Source: SZUA-22 sp963751695
GTDB lineage: Bacteria > Bacteroidota > Ignavibacteria > Ignavibacteriales > Melioribacteraceae
DNA: 64,000 nt
Assembly (NCBI GenBank): GCA_963751695.1
Contig: CAVVVP010000003.1
Coordinates: forward strand, 434,001 to 498,000
Reading direction: 5' to 3'
Part shown: in pieces, positions 53,599 to 61,615 of the stretch
Layout of the letters: each line of letters opens with the position of its first letter
How positions within the stretch are numbered: position 1 is the stretch's first letter
Notes under the pieces: generated by a model
Told to the model about the DNA's origin: nothing
Database searches by the model: none
What the model saw: the letters and a program-made list of their open reading frames with translations, nothing else
Program-made: the position numbers and the translations under genes

Positions 53599-54714
53599 AT
53601 GCAAAACAGAACACTTGTTTTTATTCCAGATATTTCTGGTTTTACTTCGTTTGTAAACAACACGGCGATAGAGCACAGTCAGCATATTATATCTGAGCTT
53701 CTAGAAATAATTATTGATGCAAACAAAACTAATCTTTCTATTTCCGAAATAGAGGGTGATGCGGTTTTGTTCTTTAAAAATGATAGCATCCCAGATTTTG
53801 AGGTAATTCTAGACCAATCCCAAGAAATGTTCTTAAGATTTCACACACATTTAAATGAGATTGAGCAAGCAAACGTATGTCAGTGTGGAGCATGCAGAAC
53901 CGCTTCTAATTTATCATTAAAATTTGTGGTCCATCTCGGGAAAATTGAAGAGGTAAGCGTAAAGCAGTTCAATAAATTAATTGGAAGTGATCTAATCCTT
54001 GCCCACCGACTTCTGAAGAACAATATTGATGGCGATGAGTATTTGTTGCTTTCTCAGACTTACCTTGAAGAATATCCAATAGAGCGTGAATTATTGGCAG
54101 ACTGGATTGAAGTACAATCAAGCATGGAAGAAGTGACTGAGTTTGGAAAGATACAACTGAAATATATAGACTATTCACCCTTGTTAAATAAAATTCCCGA
54201 GCTCGTAAAGAAAAACAAACCAAAAAGTTTTAAGCGTAAACCAGAGATGCTTGTCACAATAAACGCACCAATGCTGCTTGTTCATAAAATCCTTACAGAT
54301 ATAGAAAGCAAGTACGAGTACGCACCTAAAATTAAAAAGATAGTAACAGAAGATAAAATAAACCGAATCAACTCTTCCCATACATGCGTTTTTGACAATC
54401 AAGAAATTCATTTTGTTACTAAAAATAACAGCATAGATGATAAACAGATTGCATATTCTGAAGAGGCACAGCTTAAAAAAGGATTTAAATTTATTACGGA
54501 TTATCGACTTCAGGAAAAGAATGGGCGGACTGAACTATCTGTTTATATTTTTAAGGCGAAGCATTTACATAACAGTTCTGATGGAGGATTAAATAGACTT
54601 AAAGAATACTTATTTCTTAAACTAATAATATTGGGAAGCAAAAGAGGAATTCGATTCTTCAAGAATTACTGCGAAGAAACATTTAAGAAAGCATTAATAA
54701 ACAAAAAGGTTTAA
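53599..54714 (+). CDS. DUF2652 cyclase-homology protein with SRPBCC C-terminus
   Basis: 371 residues. The N-terminal about 190 residues are a DUF2652 domain, related to class III cyclases: FIPDISGFTSFV with the first metal Asp, and SEIEGDAVLFF with the second. CQCGACR in the middle could bind metal. The C-terminal half (KPEMLVTINAPMLLVHKILTDIESKYEYAP... to LKEYLFLKLIILGSKRG) is an SRPBCC-like ligand-binding domain. It is divergent from the response-regulator cyclase. Whether it is enzymatic is unknown. Confidence 0.8.
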   Translation: MQNRTLVFIPDISGFTSFVNNTAIEHSQHIISELLEIIIDANKTNLSISEIEGDAVLFFKNDSIPDFEVILDQSQEMFLRFHTHLNEIEQANVCQCGACRTASNLSLKFVVHLGKIEEVSVKQFNKLIGSDLILAHRLLKNNIDGDEYLLLSQTYLEEYPIERELLADWIEVQSSMEEVTEFGKIQLKYIDYSPLLNKIPELVKKNKPKSFKRKPEMLVTINAPMLLVHKILTDIESKYEYAPKIKKIVTEDKINRINSSHTCVFDNQEIHFVTKNNSIDDKQIAYSEEAQLKKGFKFITDYRLQEKNGRTELSVYIFKAKHLHNSSDGGLNRLKEYLFLKLIILGSKRGIRFFKNYCEETFKKALINKKV

Positions 54715-54846
54715 AAGAAAAAAACGAGAAGACCCAGCAAAATTCGCTTTGCCTATCAGCAGACTTTTTGTACGAGGGTTCGTTTTTATGTTTTCTATTT
54801 ACCATTGTAAATATTAATATAATTAGCAAATATTTGGGCACTTAAA

Positions 54847-55953
54847 ATGGAACATAATTCAGATCAACTAATCAGCTATATAGCCCCTGCTGCACCAGCT
54901 ACTCGGAGACCGGCAGAAGGAAACGAACCTTATCTTAGGCCTGAAATTGGGTTTACTCCCAAATGGTATCACCATCATTTGAAGATTGAGTTTGGCGAAG
55001 GCTGGCATACGGAGCCAATTTATAGAAAAGAAACAATTCTTCAAATGCGTGGAGAATTGCGTCGTCGTTTTCCCAACACAAAAATTGGAGGGATTGATCA
55101 ACCAGATAAGCCATTGGATATATTGACTGGAACATACGGCGCCAACAGTATAGCCGCTATTTATGGAATCCCTATAATTTACACCAAGGACAATTGGCCC
55201 AATTCGGCTCACGATTTTTTAAGTGAAGCACAAATAGCAAATCTCGAACCACCAAATTTAGATACAAACGAACATTTTCAAAACTTAATGGATCAGGTCG
55301 AATTGATTGCAGATACAGAGGGTCGGATTGAGGGATTTATAAACTGGCAAGGGGTTTTAAATAATGCCCAACGTTTACGAGGCCAAGAACTCTTTATGGA
55401 TATGATGATTAATCCTGATCTAGCAAATCATCTCTTTGAATGTGTTGCCACTACAATGATTGACGCAGCTAAAAGACTCCATAAAAGACAGTTGAAATCA
55501 GGAGTTTCCAACAACTTTTTTACGATGAGCAACTGTCTTGTTAATATGGTTTCCTCAGAGGATTATTCGCAGCTTCTATTGCCCCACGATCAGAGAATTT
55601 CAGAAGCTTTTGAAATTGTCGGTATTCACAACTGTTCCTGGAATGCGACTCCATATTTTGAATCATATTCCAAAATTCAAAACAACAGATATATTGATAT
55701 GGGTCAAGATTCTGACCTATTAAACGCACAGAAAATATTTTCTAGAGAACGCCGCTCTATAATGTACACACCAATGGATGTTGCAAATAAGCCCCTGGAA
55801 GAAATCATGGTAGATCTTGAAAATATTGCCGATAAATTTGGTCCATGCGATATTGTAGCAGCTGACATTGAGATTGAAACACCAGACCAAAAAGTGCTTG
55901 ACTTCATTGAAATATGTGCTGAGATAAGCAATAAAATATTGGCTTCAGAATAA
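54847..55953 (+). CDS. Uroporphyrinogen decarboxylase (URO-D) family protein
   Basis: 368 residues with a URO-D/MtaA-type TIM barrel. Landmarks include FTPKWYHHHLKI, LLLPHDQRISEAFEIVGIHNCSW.ATPYF and IDMGQDSDL. Family members outside haem synthesis transfer methyl groups to or from corrinoids or have unknown roles; the CSW in place of the usual CG.... weakens a HemE assignment. No corrinoid protein gene is nearby. It is convergent with the histidine kinase (10-bp gap). Confidence 0.75.
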   Translation: MEHNSDQLISYIAPAAPATRRPAEGNEPYLRPEIGFTPKWYHHHLKIEFGEGWHTEPIYRKETILQMRGELRRRFPNTKIGGIDQPDKPLDILTGTYGANSIAAIYGIPIIYTKDNWPNSAHDFLSEAQIANLEPPNLDTNEHFQNLMDQVELIADTEGRIEGFINWQGVLNNAQRLRGQELFMDMMINPDLANHLFECVATTMIDAAKRLHKRQLKSGVSNNFFTMSNCLVNMVSSEDYSQLLLPHDQRISEAFEIVGIHNCSWNATPYFESYSKIQNNRYIDMGQDSDLLNAQKIFSRERRSIMYTPMDVANKPLEEIMVDLENIADKFGPCDIVAADIEIETPDQKVLDFIEICAEISNKILASE

Positions 55954-55963
55954 TAGTCACTTG

Positions 55964-57297
55964 TCAAAACTTTATTGTAAAAATAGTTTCTTCGTGAGGT
56001 TTTGATTGAACACCAATAGTCCCGCCGTGAGACTTTATGATTTGTTTTGAAAGACTTAATCCAATTCCAGAACCCTCGGGTTTTGTGCTGAAAAATGGAA
56101 TAAAAATTTTGTCCATTACATCCTCAGACAATCCCGGTCCGTTGTCGACGACTTTAATCATTGGTCGCCCCCTGGTATCAATCCCAGCATATAATATTAT
56201 TTCTGGCCTCTCGGTACCGCTTAGAGCATGAGTTGAGTTTACAACCAAGTTTATCAGAACTTGTTCTATCAAATCAGGGTCGCAAGTCAGACGCAGATGT
56301 GTTGGGCTTACCTTAGACGAGAATCGAATGTTGTTGTTGTTAAAGTTTGACTCCATGAGATCATTAATTCTCTCAAAAATCTCCAAAACTTGGATCACTT
56401 GAAAATTTGGTTTCGGAATTTTTGTTAGACTTCTATAATCATTTACAAAACGAATCAAACCCTCGCTTCTTTTCTGAATTGTACTTGTAGCGCTTTTAAT
56501 ATCTGAAATGTTTTCATCACTTAGTGAATTGACCACTTGATTTGTTAACATGTCATTTACCGTAGACGCAAGGGAAGATATGGGGGTTATGGAGTTCATT
56601 ATTTCATGTGTGAGAACGCGGATCAGTTTTTGCCAAGCCTCTATCTCCTTGTCCTCAAGCTCACCATGAATGTTTTGGATTGACACCAATTTGTATTTAT
56701 GTCCTCTCATTTTAAATTCAGTAGAGTGGAATATTAATTGAAGAATATCTGACTCATCTACAAGTTTTATTATTTTTCTTTTTCCCGGCTCAAGCGAAAG
56801 GACTACCTTGCTTAGGCCTGCTTGTACTTTTTCTAAAGAACTAATGCCCTTTAAAAATTTAATTTTTAGTAATTGTTTGGCAGAATGATTAATAAATTCA
56901 ACCTCACCCTTTTCATCAAAAGCAAGAAGACCCACACCGACATGTTGAGTAACCGTGTTTAAATATCTGTACTGCTCTTCTTTTTCTGCCCGGGTTTTCT
57001 GGAATTTCTTTATGACCTCACCAAAAGAACTGGAAAGCTCTTTAAACGATTTTCCAAGTCCTTGGTCGCTAAATGACTGAGAAAAGTCAGAGTACTTTAT
57101 TGAAAGTAGAAACTTTGATATTTCTCTGTTTGTCCTTTCAACGAAATTAAATAAATAATAGATTTGCAAAACAACAAGAAGGCCAACGATAATAATGGTC
57201 GTTGTAAGCTCGGCATGTTGAACCAAGAAAAAAAAAGAAAAATAGTAGCGGATAATACTATTATTCTTAATAGAACATTTAAGCGAAAAGACTTCAT
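55964..57297 (-). CDS. NtrB-like sensor histidine kinase (frameshifted at N-terminus)
   Basis: From 57226 to 55964 an intact frame encodes a membrane helix, a coiled coil, a PAS domain (GVGLLAFDEKGEVEFIN, 96-112), HisKA with phospho-acceptor H207 in LTHEIMNSITP, and an HATPase domain (NLVVNSTHAL, DNGPGL, FFSTKPEGSGIGLSL). The preceding 23 codons (57297 to 57229: MKSFRLNVLLRIIVLSATIF) are the first membrane helix in another frame. The two join at the nine-A run 57228-57236 if one base is added. It partners the NtrC-like regulator 24 bp upstream and most likely phosphorylates it. Confidence 0.85.
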
Positions 57298-57321
57298 TGA
57301 TTAAAGAATCTTTGAAGAGTT

Positions 57322-58698
57322 TTATAAACCATATTTTTCCATTCTTCTATAGAGTGACGTTCTTGTTAATCCTAACTCTTCTGCGGCTTTTGTAATATTG
57401 CCGCTATTTGTACTTAGAACCTTTCTAATAATCATTTTTTCAACCTCCTCAAGGTTAAAAGTATCAAAAATCATTGAGGTGTCATTGTTTTTTTTTTCTC
57501 TCTCTGAAAAAAGAAATTCTGCTGGTTGAATTACATTTCCCTCGCTAAGAATAACACAGCGCTCAATCGTATGCTGGAGTTCTCTCACGTTTCCTGGCCA
57601 GCGATAGTTTTCGAATTTCTTAATTGTTTGAATATCTAGGCGAAGTTCAGGCTTATTGTATTTGCGCTTATAAATTGCCAGGAAGTGTTCGGATAAAAGT
57701 TCAATGTCTTCTTTCCTTTCCCGCAATGGAGGAATTTGAATCTCGACAGTATTTATTCTATATAATAAATCTCGTCTAAAGTTTCCCTCGGAAACCATTT
57801 GTGCCACATTCATATTTGTTGCACAAATAATTCTGATATTTATTGGAATAGATTTATTTGATCCGACTCTTGCAACTTCGCGATTTTGAATCACAGTTAA
57901 TAATTTTGCCTGGAGCTCAAAGGGAATATTTCCAATCTCATCCAAGAACAAAGTTCCTCCGGAAGCAATCTCAAAGCGGCCGGCTCTATCTTCTTTTGCA
58001 TCTGTAAAAGCACCCTTTGCGTGTCCAAACAATTCACTTTCAAAAAGTGATTTGGAGATTGAGCCCATATCTACAATAATAAAAACGTCGTTCCTACGGT
58101 TGGATTGTCGGTGAAGAGCTCTTGCTACAAGCTCTTTTCCAGTCCCATTTTCACCAAGGATCAAAACATTTGCATCAGTACCGGCAACTTTAGAAACGGT
58201 TCTAAAAACTTTTTGGATGGCGGTTGATGTACCCACGAGGTCATTGAAGTTGAAATCCATATCTTTGCTTAAAACTTTTTGCAGTGACCTTAGGCTCTCT
58301 AATTGAATTCTTGATTGACGTAATTGAAGTGCAGCAGCAAGGGTCGCAAGAAATTTTTCATTCTGCCAAGGTTTTAAAACAAAGTCGGTTGCCCCCTCCT
58401 TAACGGCTTTTACTGCAGTTTCAACATCACCATAAGCAGTAATTAGAATCACTACTGCTGAAGGATCAAGCTTTAATATTTCACTTAACCAATAAAAACC
58501 CTCCTTGCCGCTGGTTTTGTCTTCTGTGAAATTCATATCTAAAAAAACAACATCGTAAGATTCGTTTTTTAGCAACTGTGGAATTAACTGAGGATTTTTT
58601 TCTGTGTGGATCAAACCAACATTAGATTTTAGAAGAAGCTTTGCAGCAAGCAGAACATCTTCATTGTCATCAACTATCAATATTTTTGAATTTTTCAA
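57322..58698 (-). CDS. NtrC-type sigma-54-dependent response regulator
   Basis: About 458 residues. Receiver domain (ILIVDDNED, VVFLDMNF, VILITAYG, VLKPWQ), AAA+ domain with Walker A GENGTGKE, GAFTDA loop (a common variant of GAFTGA), FLDEIGNIP, R-fingers, and a Fis-type HTH (NITKAAEELGLTRTSLYRRMEKYGL). TTG 58698 is chosen: GAGAG lies 5-8 bp upstream and the receiver begins at once, while the ATG at 58812 would add about 38 residues of non-native sequence through the operator. Divergent from the exporter operon it presumably activates. Confidence 0.9.
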   Translation of the reverse strand: MKNSKILIVDDNEDVLLAAKLLLKSNVGLIHTEKNPQLIPQLLKNESYDVVFLDMNFTEDKTSGKEGFYWLSEILKLDPSAVVILITAYGDVETAVKAVKEGATDFVLKPWQNEKFLATLAAALQLRQSRIQLESLRSLQKVLSKDMDFNFNDLVGTSTAIQKVFRTVSKVAGTDANVLILGENGTGKELVARALHRQSNRRNDVFIIVDMGSISKSLFESELFGHAKGAFTDAKEDRAGRFEIASGGTLFLDEIGNIPFELQAKLLTVIQNREVARVGSNKSIPINIRIICATNMNVAQMVSEGNFRRDLLYRINTVEIQIPPLRERKEDIELLSEHFLAIYKRKYNKPELRLDIQTIKKFENYRWPGNVRELQHTIERCVILSEGNVIQPAEFLFSEREKKNNDTSMIFDTFNLEEVEKMIIRKVLSTNSGNITKAAEELGLTRTSLYRRMEKYGL

Positions 58699-58783
58699 AT
58701 CACTCTCAAAATAATTGCAAACCGTTGAGCAATATCCATTCCATTCAAAATAACATCCAAATGTAACAATTCTTAAATTAAAT

Positions 58784-58819
58784 TGTACGAATTCGTACAC
58801 CAATGTACGCATGCGAACG
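58784..58819. promoter_or_regulatory. Tandem palindromic operator between ntrC-like gene and exporter operon
   Basis: A perfect 16-bp palindrome TGTACGAATTCGTACA (58784-58799) is followed by a degenerate copy TGTACGCATGCGAACG (58804-58819). The two start 20 bp apart (about two helical turns, same DNA face), fitting enhancer sites for a sigma-54 activator dimer. Confidence 0.65.
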
Positions 58820-58870
58820 ATTTAGCCAAGTATTTTATCCAAAAGATTGGTTTTTAAGCTAAAATCAAAA

Positions 58871-58886
58871 GGGCATAGAAGTTGTC
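58871..58886 (+). promoter_or_regulatory. Sigma-54-type promoter
   Basis: GGGCAT-AGAAG-TTGT matches the -24/-12 pattern (TGGCAC-N5-TTGC) with ten bases between GG and G; the -12 base is T in place of C. Start would fall near 58896, 15 bp before the HlyD ATG, and 50-80 bp downstream of the tandem palindrome. Confidence 0.6.
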
Positions 58887-58910
58887 TAACAAACTAAAAA
58901 TGGAATTCAG

Positions 58911-60161
58911 ATGGATAGAAAAATTGAAAAGAAAAAGTGGCCCCCTAAGCGATTAGCTGCGTATTCGGGTATTGCGGCCTTTGCCATTCTAATACTCTAC
59001 TTTTTTGTTTTTGGAGATTACAGTAGAAAGCTAAATGTAGAAATAGAGAGACTAACTATTTCAACAGTGAAATTTGAACCATTCCAAGAATTTATTCCAG
59101 TTACGGGAGAAGTTCAGCCGATTGAAACATATTTTTTAGACGTTGCGGAAGGGGGGCGTGTTGTTGAAAAATTTGTAGAGGAAGGAGCCCTATTAGATGT
59201 TGGAGATCCGATCATTAGATTAGAAAACCCTAGTCTCGCATTGAGCATTATGTACAATGAAGCACAAGTATTTCAAACCATGAATTCTTTACGCGGAGTT
59301 AGACTGAGCATGGAGCAAAACAGTCTATATTTAAAAGGACAGTTACTCAACCTGGAATATGATATTATAAAACAGAAAAGAGTCTTTAGAAACAATCAAA
59401 AGTTATATGATAAGCAATTGATCTCTCAAATTGAATACGAAGATAGCAAGGACGACTATGAATACCTTCTTCATTTGCGAGATTTAACAGTCGAGACAAA
59501 CAGAAAAGATTCTCTTTTTAGAATGGAACAGATTAAAAATCTTGAAATCAATGTTGCCAGCATGCAGAAGCAACTTGAAATGACAAAAGCTCAGATGGAA
59601 AATCTTACAGTAAAAGCCCCAATCAAAGGCCAGCTTACTGCATTGATGTCTGAGATTGGTCAATCTATAAGTCGAGGACAGAACCTAGGAAGAATAGATG
59701 ATATAGATAATTATAAAATTAGAGTTCAAGTAGATGAACATTATTTAGCAAGAATTTCCAAAGGTCAGTTTGGTGAATTTACGTTTGCGGACAAAGTGTA
59801 TAAGCTTGTGATAGAAAAGGTCTATGTTCAAGTAAACAATGGAAGGTTTGAAGTTGATATGCATTTTGTGGATGAATTACCTGAAGGAATTAGGCGAGGC
59901 CAAACAGTAAGAATAAAGCTTGAGCTCGGAGATCTTTCAGACGCACTTACTGTAGCGAGGGGGGGGTTCTTCCAGACTACTGGAGGACAGTGGGTATTTG
60001 TTGTGTCTGAATCTGGTGAAGTAGCTGAGAAAAGAAATATAAGCCTTGGTCGAAAAAACACCCAAGTTTATGAAGTGCTTGAGGGCCTAAAGGTGGGAGA
60101 TAAAGTAATAACCTCTTCTTATGATAACTATGGTGATATCGACAAACTTGTTTTGAATTAA
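58911..60161 (+). CDS. HlyD/MacA-like periplasmic adaptor protein
   Basis: 416 residues. One N-terminal membrane helix (about 19-38), then a lipoyl-like half (VAEGGRVVEKFVEEGALLDVGDPIIRLENP), a long coiled-coil hairpin (about 115-225), the second lipoyl half (TVKAPIKGQLTALMSEIGQSISRGQNLGRI) and a beta-barrel domain. It links the inner-membrane ABC permease to the outer membrane in tripartite exporters. A run of eight G at 59959-59966 lies in the gene. First gene of the operon behind the sigma-54-type promoter. Confidence 0.9.
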   Translation: MDRKIEKKKWPPKRLAAYSGIAAFAILILYFFVFGDYSRKLNVEIERLTISTVKFEPFQEFIPVTGEVQPIETYFLDVAEGGRVVEKFVEEGALLDVGDPIIRLENPSLALSIMYNEAQVFQTMNSLRGVRLSMEQNSLYLKGQLLNLEYDIIKQKRVFRNNQKLYDKQLISQIEYEDSKDDYEYLLHLRDLTVETNRKDSLFRMEQIKNLEINVASMQKQLEMTKAQMENLTVKAPIKGQLTALMSEIGQSISRGQNLGRIDDIDNYKIRVQVDEHYLARISKGQFGEFTFADKVYKLVIEKVYVQVNNGRFEVDMHFVDELPEGIRRGQTVRIKLELGDLSDALTVARGGFFQTTGGQWVFVVSESGEVAEKRNISLGRKNTQVYEVLEGLKVGDKVITSSYDNYGDIDKLVLN

Positions 60162-60208
60162 CAATTGAATAAGAAACAAAAACTTGAAATGATAAATTGG
60201 AGAGCAAA

Positions 60209-60898
60209 ATGATTAGAACAGAATCAATGAAAAAGATCTTTACAACAGAAGACGTTGAAACCACAGCATTAAACAATGTTGAAATTGAAATTAAAGAAAG
60301 GGAATTTGTCTCCATTATGGGTCCTTCTGGATGTGGGAAATCCACTCTTCTTAATATCCTAGGTCTTTTAGACAATCCCTCTGATGGGAAGTATTATTTT
60401 CTTGATACTGAGGTATCAAAACATTCAGAAAGACAGCGGGCAATGCTGAGAAAACAAAATATTGGCTTTGTATTCCAAAGCTTCAACCTCATTGACGAGT
60501 TAACTGTTTTTGAAAATGTTGAGCTACCTCTCCTTTATCTTGGTGTTTCTACATGGGAAAGAAAAGAAAAAGTAAACTCAGTGTTAGAGAAAATGGAGAT
60601 TATGCATCGTGTTAATCACTTCCCACAACAGCTCTCAGGAGGTCAACAGCAAAGAGTTGCCGTTGCTCGTGCAATAGTAGGTGATCCCAAAATAATATTA
60701 GCAGACGAACCCACGGGTAATCTTGATTCCTCCCATGGCGACGAGGTAATGAAGATGCTTTCTGATCTCAATGAAAACGGAACAACTATTGTTATGGTTA
60801 CTCACTCACCGACCTATGCAGAATATGGAAACAGAATAATCCATCTATTTGATGGACACATAGTTACAGAAAACTTTAAAGAAGTATTTCACGTATAG
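60209..60898 (+). CDS. ABC transporter ATP-binding protein (MacB/LolD-like)
   Basis: 229 residues. Walker A GPSGCGKST, Q-loop VFQSFNL, signature LSGGQQQRVAVARA, Walker B IILADEPTGNLD, H-loop TH. Belongs to the MacB/LolD ATPase group that powers FtsX-type permeases. ATG 60209 has GGAG 6 bp before it. It pairs with the next ATPase and the FtsX permease. Confidence 0.92.
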   Translation: MIRTESMKKIFTTEDVETTALNNVEIEIKEREFVSIMGPSGCGKSTLLNILGLLDNPSDGKYYFLDTEVSKHSERQRAMLRKQNIGFVFQSFNLIDELTVFENVELPLLYLGVSTWERKEKVNSVLEKMEIMHRVNHFPQQLSGGQQQRVAVARAIVGDPKIILADEPTGNLDSSHGDEVMKMLSDLNENGTTIVMVTHSPTYAEYGNRIIHLFDGHIVTENFKEVFHV

Positions 60899-60913
60899 TT
60901 GGCGGAGCCTATT

Positions 60914-61576
60914 ATGATAGAACTAAAAGGGATTGAGAAATATTATCAGAACAAATTTGTAAAAACTTATGTTTTAAGAAACATCAATCTTAAAATAGAC
61001 GAGGGCCAGTTCCTAAGCATTATGGGTCCTTCTGGTGCTGGCAAATCTACTCTGCTCTATATTCTTGGAATGCTGGATGTCGCATCAGGAGGCGAATACT
61101 ATTTTTATGAAGAAGAAGTTCATAAAATGACACAAAAAAAATTATCTGATCTCCATAAATCTCATATTGGATTTGTATTTCAGCAATACCACTTAATTGA
61201 TGAACTAACAGTTTTTGAGAATTTAGAAACACCGCTGCTCTATCAAAAGGTTAAAAGCTCGGAAAGAAAAGGAAGGGTCGCAGAGATGCTTGACAAGTTC
61301 AATATTGTAGCGAAAAAGGATCTATTCCCAAATCAATTATCGGGCGGACAGCAGCAATTAGCAGCAGTAGCAAGGGCAGTGATTGCTAATCCCAAAATAA
61401 TTCTCGCCGATGAACCAACTGGAAATCTCCACAGTGAACAAGGAAAAGAGATTATGGAATTGTTAAAAACCCTTAATAAAGAGGGAACCACAATAGTTCA
61501 AGTAACTCATTCAGATACCAATGCTGGATATGGGGACAAAATAATAAATCTAAATGATGGTTGGATAGAAGAATAA
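60914..61576 (+). CDS. ABC transporter ATP-binding protein, second copy
   Basis: 220 residues and a paralogue of the preceding ATPase. Walker A GPSGAGKST, Q-loop FVFQQYHLIDELTVF, Walker B IILADEPTGNLH. The signature reads LSGGQQQLAAVARA: the Arg following QQQ is Leu and Val is Ala, unlike the neighbour's LSGGQQQRVAVARA, which may reduce ATPase activity. ATG 60914 has GGCGGAG upstream and lies 15 bp after the previous stop. Two dissimilar ATPases may form a heterodimer. Confidence 0.9.
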   Translation: MIELKGIEKYYQNKFVKTYVLRNINLKIDEGQFLSIMGPSGAGKSTLLYILGMLDVASGGEYYFYEEEVHKMTQKKLSDLHKSHIGFVFQQYHLIDELTVFENLETPLLYQKVKSSERKGRVAEMLDKFNIVAKKDLFPNQLSGGQQQLAAVARAVIANPKIILADEPTGNLHSEQGKEIMELLKTLNKEGTTIVQVTHSDTNAGYGDKIINLNDGWIEE

Positions 61577-61615
61577 CAAAACTGATCTTATAAATAATTT
61601 TTAGATGAGCACAAA

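Noticed and set aside
47516..54714. Calling the HD-PycTM and cyclase genes a Pycsar anti-phage system outright
   Set aside because: HD-PycTM fusions are common as stand-alone genes in this superphylum, a 2.6-kb outer-membrane gene separates them, and cyclase specificity is unknown. I report it only as a candidate.
54720..54790. Possible long stem AAAACGA...TCGTTTT before the URO-D gene
   Set aside because: Arms are short and about 50 nt apart; no convincing terminator or riboswitch.
34988..58800. Shared TGTACGA half-sites before blaI, in blaI, before the URO-D gene and in the ntrC operator
   Set aside because: A 7-mer is expected about eight times by chance on both strands of 64 kb; only the full palindrome at 58784 is distinctive.
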